Positions 25,301-31,700 of a DNA stretch of 64,000 bases are shown here, in pieces. The position numbers and the translations under genes were made by a program. Under the pieces are notes generated by a model. It was not told the origin of the DNA and ran no database searches. It saw only the letters and a program-made list of their open reading frames with translations. Numbering within the stretch: position 1 is the first letter of the stretch; each line of letters begins with the position of its first letter. Where the stretch lies: the NCBI RefSeq assembly GCF_004116385.1, contig NZ_PEIB01000027.1:1-64000 (forward strand), written 5' to 3'. Origin of the DNA: Veronia nyctiphanis (lineage in GTDB: Bacteria > Pseudomonadota > Gammaproteobacteria > Enterobacterales > Vibrionaceae).

Positions 25301-25486
25301 CAATGACTCTGAGTCGCGATCAGAATCATCTACACGGGCCGCGGCCGGAAATAATGTACCCATCAGGTAGCGTTTGTGAGGTGCATCTTCAAGCTTTTCC
25401 TCCACACCACCCGCTGGGCCTACTAACTGATCTCTTACGTAGGAAATCAGCAGATCTCTGTCTTTGAGGTAAGGGTTTTTATTCAT
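22385..25486 (-). CDS. drmA: DrmA DISARM-type helicase
   Basis: 1033 residues from MNKNPYLKDRDLLISYVRDQ (CAGG upstream; the frame is open 31 codons further without a ribosome site). RDQLVGPAGGVEEKL at the start is typical of DrmA. The helicase has Walker A DLLWFPTGGGKTEAYLAVAA near 417, a zinc-like pair CPWCG and CPSQDC near 530-560, motif II LIIQDELHLISGPLG near 622, and motifs V/VI MISVGVDIERLGNMIINGQ and QASSRVGRKQSRPPG near 849. The DELH box and SSRVGR are hallmarks of DrmA. It should be a dsDNA translocase loaded with DrmB on foreign DNA. Intact in both copies; first gene of the operon. Confidence 0.9.
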   Translation of the reverse strand: MNKNPYLKDRDLLISYVRDQLVGPAGGVEEKLEDAPHKRYLMGTLFPAAARVDDSDRDSESLNNDFKPSSMAISFAADADLVCKLEIEAGQYKKGQDFVWQRSVLSEVRDISLNRGSVQDEKIFDGKARLDVSVRSYGGGKVVTVAISNIENSGERLDPSKCLYQSGIKISVVSGAIREYPSSDRFKLDDEQKQLAMTYRKRVPWAVGHGVSVDWRLGSDKSPVVLKTESMPCHSVKGFSTDLDYKKYHDLDEDILSIAAIADTESLSTDNLLDGYKKLINAYRSWIDELDEEVLDSRYSDAKKSVIAKLRMAAERMDDGIRKLKQSETAMLAFRLANKAMLMQMIHSGSKFAGTVRQKNWGYTAPDYLSEEVKRTFKWRPFQLAFQLLVLESIIPDEQGNYPPTHDEVDLLWFPTGGGKTEAYLAVAAWEMLFRRLKYGSEGEGTAVIKRYTLRLLTSQQFQRAGSLICALESMRTSIPELGESEFSLGLWAGEGSTPNDFKKAHTKFNTQREAPKPENSFQLQSCPWCGTSIFPEGYSDESDDYGIRCDDSHFEFFCPSQDCEFHDSLPIQVVDEGLYKKTPSMLIGTVDKFARLTWKAEASIFFGDSRYLPPSLIIQDELHLISGPLGTIAGIYEAGFDTAMERLGRRPKVIAATATIRSAAQQSNRLFGRSVNIFPPSGTDEADSFFSKEDSDSPGRLYVGVMPSGHTGQTALVQAAAALLQAPEEKGFADTLLDSYWTLPIYHNSRRELSKTMTLSRDDIPERIKVISDTPRQVDTVEELSANVEGARIPEVLKNLEKGLPDAVDILPCTNMISVGVDIERLGNMIINGQPKATAEYIQASSRVGRKQSRPPGIVLTLYSPSKPRDRSHYESFKNYHQALYRYVEPTSVTPWALPAMERAMHAALIAAVRVSGYLRDNQSAKNFDRNNSEFKEIYKSLVERISRAMEGVTEKEKKTAFDYLDSLVEEWSNRVSEDELTHYEANKSGKQFKPLIQAFESQLKDRAWPTLNSMRNVDTETNLFVRGEDNV

Positions 25487-25579
25487 AATGCCTGATAAAT
25501 AGTCCAGCACCACCAGTACTGGTGACGCTAATTGTTGCTGGGTATATAGCCTGTACCTGAATGACAGCAGGATAACCAA

Positions 25580-26080
25580 AGTGCCATAGACCTTATAAAG
25601 TGTATGGAAAAACTAACATGGTCATCGTGTATTCAACAGATCCACACTGAAACTATTGCGACTGAACGCGCAACTTATAAGCACCTGTAAATGCCGTGTT
25701 GTTTAACCGGAAAAAGACTGTTTCACCCCGTTAAACAGGGGTACAAAAATGTACCCCTCAGCAACAAGTCATCCCGGCAATGAACGAAAGTGTGAAACCA
25801 CACTTTCCCATCTACCGAAGCGAAAGCGTGGGTATGCGCAAACATGTACAATTTTTGGCTTTCGTGAACGTTGGTTGGCTGTAAACCTGACTTTAGACGC
25901 ATGATTTGACCCTCAAAATTCATAAAAGAGGGATCCCGACGATTGATATGGAAAACACAAGGAAGTAGTATCAAAGGTTCAAACAGGAGTGACACTACTC
26001 ACTATGCTGGGTTGGGACCTCTTAGTGTAGACCCTTTTACTGCTGCGCCAACAGCAATAAAAAACCATATCTGCACGTTG
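25580..26080. other. non-coding stretch with consecutive stem-loops
   Basis: No convincing gene lies between drmA and the 56-aa gene. Two perfect hairpins stand 28 bp apart: AGGGGTACA-aaaa-TGTACCCCT (25737-25758) and GAAAGTGTG-aaac-CACACTTTC (25786-25807). GTTTAAC/GTTAAAC segments lie just before. The hairpins could be a structured leader for drmA (transcribed leftward), a small RNA, or protein-binding sites. A 90-codon minus frame across them has shadow-like composition. Confidence 0.4.
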
Positions 26081-26112
26081 AAAAGCACATCTACGCAAAT
26101 AGATGTGCTTTT
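26081..26112. terminator. hairpin terminator after the 56-aa gene
   Basis: AAAAGCACATCTA-cgcaaa-TAGATGTGCTTTTTT has a perfect 13-bp stem with T on both sides, so it can work in either direction. It immediately follows the leftward stop at 26113. Confidence 0.8.
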
Positions 26113-26283
26113 TTATTTCTCTTTTCTAACACCTTTGAAAGGCTTACCGTCACTTTTGACATCCATAAACCGGCCTGTCTCTGCGTCTCTTTTTACCCAG
26201 TGTCCTGAACCAGTCTGCGTCTGTGAACGGGATCTTACTGCACCATGTCGGCGGTTATCACCTGATTTACCATTTGTTGCCAT
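26113..26283 (-). CDS. 56-aa basic protein of a widespread small family
   Basis: A short gene starting MATNGKSGDNRRHGAVRSRS and ending GRFMDVKSDGKPFKGVRKEK. The middle GSGHWVKRDAETGRF and the final FKGVRKEK match a small basic family I recall from many phages, plasmids and restriction loci, always without assigned function. Strongly positive, no hydrophobic core, probably disordered or nucleic-acid binding. It is transcribed leftward toward drmA but has its own terminator, and it is divergent from the WYL regulator 204 bp away. A GTTAAGG-ctta-CCTTAAC dyad at 26314-26331 lies 31 bp before its ATG. Confidence 0.7.
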   Translation of the reverse strand: MATNGKSGDNRRHGAVRSRSQTQTGSGHWVKRDAETGRFMDVKSDGKPFKGVRKEK

Positions 26284-26313
26284 ATGAAGCCCTCTCTATT
26301 TACAAATCAATCA

Positions 26314-26331
26314 GTTAAGGCTTACCTTAAC
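26314..26331. promoter_or_regulatory. dyad upstream of the 56-aa gene
   Basis: GTTAAGG-ctta-CCTTAAC is a perfect 7-bp inverted repeat between the two divergent genes, placed to regulate the leftward 56-aa gene. Confidence 0.5.
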
Positions 26332-26403
26332 AATGAGAATCTTATAGCACCTATCTTATTCGATCAATACACAAACACATAAAAAATCACAAAAAACACT
26401 TAA

Positions 26404-26446
26404 CACGTATATTTATGATACGTGCATGAACAATTCATGCTAGAAT
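26404..26446. promoter_or_regulatory. paired inverted repeats and -10 box, BrxR-like operator
   Basis: CACGTAT-N7-ATACGTG (26404-26424) and GCATGAA-caa-TTCATGC (26424-26440) are both perfect and share one base. TAGAAT (26441-26446), a likely -10 box for the rightward regulator gene, follows at once. A repressor on either dyad would cover the promoter, fitting autoregulation by the WYL protein encoded 40 bp downstream. Confidence 0.65.
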
Positions 26447-26486
26447 AGAGCCTATAAAAGACAAAAAAAACAATGACTAAGTAGCT

Positions 26487-27410
26487 ATGAATTTTTTTGA
26501 CATACAGAAGAAAGATGTTGTGCTTGCGGACCGCATGGCTTACATAGATTTTAAATTAAGGTTCACCGGTTCAATCAACCGCTCGGATCTCAACGAGATA
26601 TTCGGACTGGCGGAAGCTGCTGCATCCAAAATGATGACTAAATATCAGGAGTTCAAGCCAGGTAATATGACATATGACAGGGCTAAAAGAGCTAATACGA
26701 TTGTCCAAAAGAAATTCTCGCCATTGATTGACGTCGATGCCGAAACTGCTCTGGGTATGCTGGCTAACGGGTTTAACAGAAATAAACTGGGCGGAAAGCC
26801 AATGCTCCCATATCAGAGGCTGGGGAAAATAGAAAAGCAGCTGGATACTGAGAGTGTTGCAAAAATAACGCGGGCTATAACAACAGGAAACGCAATTACC
26901 ACTGTATATCTGTCTGAAAACAGTGATATGCATGGACGAAGAGAGTTATTTCCCCTGGCTATTGTCTATGACGGAAACCATTGGATTTTCAGGGCATATG
27001 AAGCTTCAGGTAACAAAGCACTGAAGTTTAAAAACTACGCTTTTTCAAGAGCCACGAAAGTAATTGAAAAGCATGATAACAAAAGGGACGTTACACAAAC
27101 ACTGGGCGCCGATACTGAATGGAATACACAGGTCCCGCTTGTATTAGTTCCGCACCCAGACAGAACACCTAAGGAAGTTGACAGAATAAAAGCGGACTTT
27201 GGGTTTAAGGACCAGAGTAAGCTGATAATTACAGAGAAAGTTGCATTGCTCTGGATGATAAACAAGCAATGGTCAATAGATGACCGCAGCGATGAGCAGA
27301 TAAAAAAGGACAACAATGAGATTGAAAAAGGTCTAAAAAAATCGCCTTACTACAACTTCAAGTTAGAAAATAAAGAGATGCTCGATATCGTAATAGCTAA
27401 CTTAAAGTAA
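26487..27410 (+). CDS. brxR: BrxR/CapW-like WYL-domain transcriptional regulator
   Basis: 307 residues in the three-part BrxR layout. A winged HTH is at about 15-75 (YIDFKLRFTGSINRSDLNEI, AAASKMMTKYQE). A WYL domain is at about 125-195 (ITTVYLSENSDMHGRRELFP, LAIVYDGNHWIFRAYEASG). A WCX-like C-terminus is at about 215-307 (LVLVPHPDRTPKEVDRIKAD). Members of this family repress BREX, CBASS and other defence operons until a ligand, probably a nucleic-acid fragment, reaches the WYL pocket. The gene is divergent from the DrmAB side and preceded by two dyads overlapping its promoter. I infer that it controls the DrmAB operon, the 56-aa gene or both. Confidence 0.85.
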   Translation: MNFFDIQKKDVVLADRMAYIDFKLRFTGSINRSDLNEIFGLAEAAASKMMTKYQEFKPGNMTYDRAKRANTIVQKKFSPLIDVDAETALGMLANGFNRNKLGGKPMLPYQRLGKIEKQLDTESVAKITRAITTGNAITTVYLSENSDMHGRRELFPLAIVYDGNHWIFRAYEASGNKALKFKNYAFSRATKVIEKHDNKRDVTQTLGADTEWNTQVPLVLVPHPDRTPKEVDRIKADFGFKDQSKLIITEKVALLWMINKQWSIDDRSDEQIKKDNNEIEKGLKKSPYYNFKLENKEMLDIVIANLK

Positions 27411-27890
27411 TATCTGCGAACAGGCCTTTAATTCGACAAATACCTTACTAACACCGCGGCCAACCCGCGCTGTGCCCACCTATAAAACACCACATAAACG
27501 GAAAAGATCACAGAACTGACAACACCAGATATGCCCTGCCCTTTCACCTTGTGGGGCGCAGCTGGGCGGGTGGGGGATGCGGTGGCTTTTGCGTGATACT
27601 GGCTGGCCAGAAACGCACGGCGGCAAAGCCGGCGCTGCCTGCGCGAAGCACGGCAGGAAAAGCGACGGAGAGAGGAACCTGAACCTGCGGAAAATTTAAC
27701 ATAACTTCGCGCAATACGGCGAAGCCGAACGGCGCGCAGCGACGGCGTATTGTGACCAAGTTATGTTAAGGCAGACATTATGCAGGGCGGAACGACCGGA
27801 ATAATGGCTGACGTAATTTGAGCACTGCCTCTGGGGTCAGCAAGGAGACAGACTGTCCGCAGCAATCAACCGACTTAACAACCACCCGAT
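27411..27890. other. non-coding GC-rich stretch with a 74-bp imperfect palindrome
   Basis: TTAACATAACTT (27696-27707) and AAGTTATGTTAA (27758-27769) are perfectly complementary. Inner CAATACG/CGTATTG also pair, with a GC-rich unpaired-looking middle. ATTTAAC at 27694 fits the integron attC R'' pattern RYYYAAC, and GTTAAGG at 27765 fits GTTRRRY except for the last base. This resembles an attC site, but no integrase is present. The first copy lacks one C at 27562. No gene is supported; a 71-110 codon frame here is a shadow. Confidence 0.45.
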
Positions 27891-27956
27891 CCTGCCGCAC
27901 GGCCTTTGTGTCTTAGCAAAGGCCGTACTTCGCCTTGTAGCGTTGCAACCGAAGCA
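27891..27956. repeat. direct repeat, left of the DUF262-HNH gene
   Basis: CTGCCGCACGGCCTTTGTGT followed by a CAAAGGC hairpin arm and CGCCTTGTAGCGTTGC recurs at 30059-30120 in the same orientation with several mismatches. The two copies bracket an AT-rich gene, as expected for cargo exchanged by homologous recombination between the repeats. Confidence 0.6.
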
Positions 27957-28041
27957 CCGAACGAATGAAAACATTTGTAGTTTATGTTTATACAACGATA
28001 CGCAATATTTAGCCTGCTACGAAACTCACCAAGTTATAGTG

Positions 28042-29583
28042 TTAATTTTTCGCTGAAGTATTACAGTATGGATGCATCAATGCGCCATTCTCGACACTCC
28101 CCATGCCACCTTCTTGTTTCCTAACTATATGATCAAAAGAGATCGAATTTTGGTGTATAAAACCTTTACAATAAGTACATGTACTAGTTTTAGGTAAAGT
28201 TTCTTGGATATATATTTGGGATTTTACGTCGGTTGAGAATCTTGCAGATGTTATCTTTACATCGTCAATTTTGTTTAAGAACCCATACTCACCTAGGACT
28301 TGCTCAACAATTTCATTTTCTGGCTCTTTTCTCTGGAGTAGATTTATAATCAAGCTTGTTGCTTTGTATACATGCTTGTGGCTTTTTGTACCACTTCCAT
28401 ACTTAGCATTAATACCAGATATGAAGTGCTTGTAATTGAATAAGAATCTCTCAAGATCTTTACGAATCATGATGAAAGATCTTATTGTTTGTGGGTTTTT
28501 TTCAATATCATTTACTATATCTACCCATGCTAGGATTGTTGAATATATATGATTTCCGCGTTTATTATAGAAATATACAAGTGGATGTAATCCCAGAGAT
28601 GAAGGGTGCGACGAATTAATCCTTCTTAAGAATTTTCTAACATTTTTTAGGTACTGAACAGTTAACTTACCATCAGGGTCTTCACTAACTTTACTAGTAT
28701 TCTTAGGTACTCCATTACATTTTTTAACAAGATCAAAAATGAAGCTATTGGTCTGGGGAGAGTTGTGTTTTTTAACCAAAGGAAGATCTAAAGTTCTGAT
28801 AGCTCCAGAAATCTTCGGTTGAAAAATTAAACCGTGAATCTCTTTGGAAATTGACTCCACTTCTTGCATCACAGCAGGCTCAAATTTTGACCAATATTGA
28901 TGACCTACACCGGCACGAATAATAGCCCTAGAAGCAATTGCAAATGCTTTTCTTCTTGATTGGAGAAGTTCAATTTCAGTATCGCTTATCTTCGATGCTT
29001 TTTGGTTAATCTTAAAAAAAGATTGTTCGGCTTTGTCAGCTCCCCCACTAACCCATTGCAACTGGATTGAGGTCCTACCAAGACTGAGAGCTTTTTCAAG
29101 CATGTCTCTATCTCGATTATCGGGATCAGCTGTCGCTTTCTTATAATCGCTGTATGGCCTGACTGTATTTTTAATCTTCTCTCGTGTTTTGTTTGCAATA
29201 TCTCTTTGTTCTTCGTCAATTTCGTTATTAAAAAAGTGCTGAGATATCTTGCCATCACCATAATCGTCGTTTATCCAGGCAATTAATGCGCCTAAACGGT
29301 GTGCTCCATCGATAACAAAGTTATATGGTCCCGAATTCCACAGTATGACAGCAGGGATCAAATCTCCATCTATAAAGCTCTGAATAAACTCACATAGCTG
29401 GTCATCTCCCCAATCAGATGTTTCTCTTTGGAAGTCTGGTTTTCTGAGTCCTGCATAAAAAAACTCGCCACGCTCTAAATCTTTTACGCTAACGTTCTGA
29501 TTAAACGAAGATGCTCGAGAGTTAGTTTCGATAACTTCAAAATCCTCTCTGGAGATCAATGCATCCAAATTTACATTTGGCAT
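28042..29583 (-). CDS. DUF262-HNH protein, putative defence nuclease
   Basis: 513 residues. The N-terminal DUF262-type (ParB/GmrS-like) domain has FYAGLRKPDFQRETSDWGDD at about 43-62 and FVIDGAHRLGALIAWIND near 109-126, the place of the DGQQR-type motif, here DGAHR. A helical middle follows. The C-terminal HNH reads STCTYCKGFIHQNSISFDHI, then GSVENGALMHPYCNTSAKN, with paired Cys and His. DUF262-HNH/DUF1524 proteins such as GmrSD act as NTP-dependent nucleases against modified phage DNA. It is much more AT-rich than its neighbours and stands between direct repeats. The 458 bases before it hold a hairpin but no gene. Confidence 0.75.
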   Translation of the reverse strand: MPNVNLDALISREDFEVIETNSRASSFNQNVSVKDLERGEFFYAGLRKPDFQRETSDWGDDQLCEFIQSFIDGDLIPAVILWNSGPYNFVIDGAHRLGALIAWINDDYGDGKISQHFFNNEIDEEQRDIANKTREKIKNTVRPYSDYKKATADPDNRDRDMLEKALSLGRTSIQLQWVSGGADKAEQSFFKINQKASKISDTEIELLQSRRKAFAIASRAIIRAGVGHQYWSKFEPAVMQEVESISKEIHGLIFQPKISGAIRTLDLPLVKKHNSPQTNSFIFDLVKKCNGVPKNTSKVSEDPDGKLTVQYLKNVRKFLRRINSSHPSSLGLHPLVYFYNKRGNHIYSTILAWVDIVNDIEKNPQTIRSFIMIRKDLERFLFNYKHFISGINAKYGSGTKSHKHVYKATSLIINLLQRKEPENEIVEQVLGEYGFLNKIDDVKITSARFSTDVKSQIYIQETLPKTSTCTYCKGFIHQNSISFDHIVRKQEGGMGSVENGALMHPYCNTSAKN

Positions 29584-30058
29584 ATTACTACCCTTACTAA
29601 TTTTTTCATTCTGTGCTCAATACATCTGACTTGAATATTCACCACATCGGCAAATATGTCTTGTCTCTTCGCACCACTAAGCTGAATCAGTCTTTGAAAT
29701 GGTAAATGACTTTCGGTTGCTAACTAACAGTCATTCGGTGATAGGTTCAACCTGAGTGAGGATCCTATCGGCTTGATGCCTCATGCAGCCACAGCCATAA
29801 TTTCTGAAAACCACTATTGTTTAATCGTTTACAAATTTCTTTCATTAGGCATATGCATTGAATTAAAAGGATCTAATTCAATGCATATGTCTAGAATTTA
29901 AAGCTCGATTCTACCAATAGTCTTATTTTTTTCGAGATTATTTGACCTGCTCAGAGTGTGTTCGCTCGTAAAGTAATCAATAACTTATTTAAGTATTTGA
30001 TTTGATCTGAGGGTAAGTTGTCAAAGGATATTAACTAAAACCTACTTCATCACCCTCC
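29584..30058. other. AT-rich non-coding stretch with a 16-bp hairpin
   Basis: CATATGCATTGAATTA (29850-29865) and TAATTCAATGCATATG (29874-29889) form a perfect hairpin with an 8-base loop. It lies about 270 bp before the DUF262-HNH start, inside the segment bounded by the direct repeats. No gene is seen. It could be an operator, an RNA element or part of the insertion mechanism. Confidence 0.5.
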
Positions 30059-30120
30059 CCTGCCGCACGGCCTTTGTGTATTTTCAAAGGCGGTGCGTCG
30101 CCTTGTAGCGTTGCGAAGCA
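30059..30120. repeat. direct repeat, right of the DUF262-HNH gene
   Basis: Same family as 27891-27956: TGCCGCACGGCCTTTGTGTA, CAAAGGC arm, TCGCCTTGTAGCGTTGC. It carries a small internal hairpin (GCCTTTG/CAAAGGC). Confidence 0.6.
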
Positions 30121-30335
30121 TCGCGCCCCGGGACCGGGGAAGGGGCGATAAGAAAAGCGCAGAAAAGTGTGCATGAACCACCCGTTTCCGGCCATGACGG
30201 CACCCCGCAGGGTGCGCAACGCGTACCGTTTCTTCGGGGTGTTTGCCGTGATGGCCATGGGTGGTGAGGGAATGCTTTTCAGCAGCATTATTTACAGGAC
30301 GGGAAAACACAATAAACTTAATTAAGTTACGTAAG

Positions 30336-30818
30336 TTATTCTTTTTTCTCTGTCGCTTTTGTTGCAAGAACGGCGATACCTGCAACAGCCAACGCGCCAG
30401 CCAGATACTTTATTGCAGTCGGTTTCTCGGCGAGCAACCCAACCAATGACGCGCCTGCAACAGCTCCGCCGACAGCCGACGTTACCTGACGGGATGTCAC
30501 CTCAAGCCCGGTACAGAATCTGACGAAGTGTTCGCAGTTATTGCTGGTCACCGAGTATACCCACTCCCCTATCTGTGTGCGTGCAAGAGCCAGTGTTTCC
30601 TCCGGGCTTTTTACCGGTGTGAAGTCCGCGACGTAAGTCGGCTTTCCCTTTACCACCTCATCCCATGTTTCTTCCCGGACAGTACCGTTTCTCTCTGTCG
30701 CTGAGATAAGCATAGGCTTACCCTTGCTGCAGACTCTGTCCGTGACCAGTGAGTAATGTTGATAAAACCCGAAGTCGGATACAACAATGTTACCCGGCTG
30801 TACAATCAGTTCTTTCAA
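30336..30818 (-). CDS. LRAT-domain (NlpC/P60-like) membrane-tailed protein
   Basis: 160 residues. His21 in FGFYQHYSLV and the NCEHFVRFCTG box (Cys95) are the catalytic signatures of the LRAT/HRASLS branch of the NlpC/P60 superfamily, thiol enzymes that act on acyl groups of lipids or proteins. The C-terminal 50 residues hold two hydrophobic segments (SAVGGAVAGASLVGLLA, YLAGALAVAGIAVLATKA) likely in the inner membrane. The substrate is unknown. A TTACGTAA palindrome (30327-30334) lies just past its stop and another upstream at 30934. Next to recombinase and rep genes it may be a cargo or a phospholipid-acting defence/toxin protein; I cannot decide. Confidence 0.75.
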   Translation of the reverse strand: MKELIVQPGNIVVSDFGFYQHYSLVTDRVCSKGKPMLISATERNGTVREETWDEVVKGKPTYVADFTPVKSPEETLALARTQIGEWVYSVTSNNCEHFVRFCTGLEVTSRQVTSAVGGAVAGASLVGLLAEKPTAIKYLAGALAVAGIAVLATKATEKKE

Positions 30819-30948
30819 AGGTTTCTCCTCAAATGTTGTCGCACATTACTGTGGGTAACGTTATGTATTTTCAATCTAAAGTATTGAATAATTTATATTT
30901 AAATAAGTTAAATAACTTACTACAAAGCATAACTTACGTAACTTAATC

Positions 30949-31548
30949 TCACCTTAATCCCTTCCTCTTTACATAGTCACCGAGGGTACTGGGCGCCGCT
31001 CCGACCAGACGGGCGGTCTCGCGGATACTGAGGCCAAGGCGGATATATTTTTCTATCTGATCGTATTTGGGGTCAAGTTTGTGATGGCTGGCCGGGCCTT
31101 TGGGGCGGCCGAGGGACAGCCCTTTTCTCCGCCGCGCATCGAGCGCCTCGCGGGTGCGGATCCGGATAAATTCGCGCTCCACCTCACCGGCAAGCCCGAG
31201 CACGGTGGCGAGAATTTTTGACTGCAGGGAGCCGTCGAGCTGCATGTTCTGTTTGGCAATATGTACCTGAAGCCCTTTTTCCATACACAGCTCCAGGATC
31301 TCGAGTACCTGAAGTGTCGAGCGGGCCATGCGGGTCACTTCGGCAAAGACAATGGTGTCCCCCTCCCCCATGCCGTCGAGTAACGGACCGAGCCGTCGCT
31401 GATGCCATTTCTTGCTGCCGCTGACACTGTCTTCGACAAAGGAGAGATTACTGATCCCCTGTGCGTTGGCATATTCCAGAATACCGTGTTTCTGACTGGC
31501 AACGTCCTGACTGTCGGTGGATACCCTGAGGTAGGCATAGCTGGCCAT
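30949..31548 (-). CDS. serine recombinase (second, backbone)
   Basis: 199 residues. The catalytic domain has Ser10 in YAYLRVSTDSQDVASQKHG, then GDTIVFAEVTRMARSTLQVL and LAGEVEREFIRIRTREALDA. The C-terminal HTH is LSIRETARLVGAAPSTLGDY. Clearly different from the recombinase at 13823. It lies close to repA and parA with TTACGTAA operators on both sides (30934, 31666), the usual setting of a multimer-resolution enzyme that keeps a plasmid monomeric. That role bears on whether the tandem repeat seen here could persist. No ends of a transposon are seen. Confidence 0.9.
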   Translation of the reverse strand: MASYAYLRVSTDSQDVASQKHGILEYANAQGISNLSFVEDSVSGSKKWHQRRLGPLLDGMGEGDTIVFAEVTRMARSTLQVLEILELCMEKGLQVHIAKQNMQLDGSLQSKILATVLGLAGEVEREFIRIRTREALDARRRKGLSLGRPKGPASHHKLDPKYDQIEKYIRLGLSIRETARLVGAAPSTLGDYVKRKGLR

Positions 31549-31662
31549 GGTGCTCTCCCTGCCGGAAAAATCTCATCATGGCGCAGAGGAAAAATGACAG
31601 CAATACCATATATCACAATATGTTATGAAAAGGCATAAGCCACGTAAGTTATGAAAAGTAGT

Positions 31663-31676
31663 AAGTTACGTAACTT
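31663..31676. promoter_or_regulatory. AAGTTACGTAACTT palindrome (shared operator candidate)
   Basis: A perfect 14-bp palindrome between the recombinase start and the repA end, with half-sites on either side (CGTAAGTTA at 31643, CGTAACTTA at 31686). TTACGTAA also occurs at 7400, 30327, 30934, 34212 and 34803, so it is probably a site for one plasmid-encoded regulator. Confidence 0.6.
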
Positions 31677-31700
31677 ATTTATTTGCGTAACTTACATCCG

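Noticed and set aside
22385-25486. Canonical DISARM system
   Set aside because: DrmA and DrmB are present, but DrmC, DrmD, DrmE and the drmMI/drmMII methyltransferases are absent from the operon; the Dcm-like enzyme 10 kb away belongs to a restriction module.
26487-27410. Complete BREX locus (from the BrxR-like regulator)
   Set aside because: No PglZ, BrxC, PglX or BrxL is encoded; only the regulator type is shared.
27544-27759. 71-codon frame (110 codons in the second copy) over the GC-rich palindrome
   Set aside because: It changes length with a single-base difference between copies and overlaps a self-complementary element; not a credible protein.
13823-31548. Composite transposon bounded by the two serine recombinases
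   Set aside because: The recombinases are different proteins, and no transposase, terminal inverted repeats or target duplications are visible.
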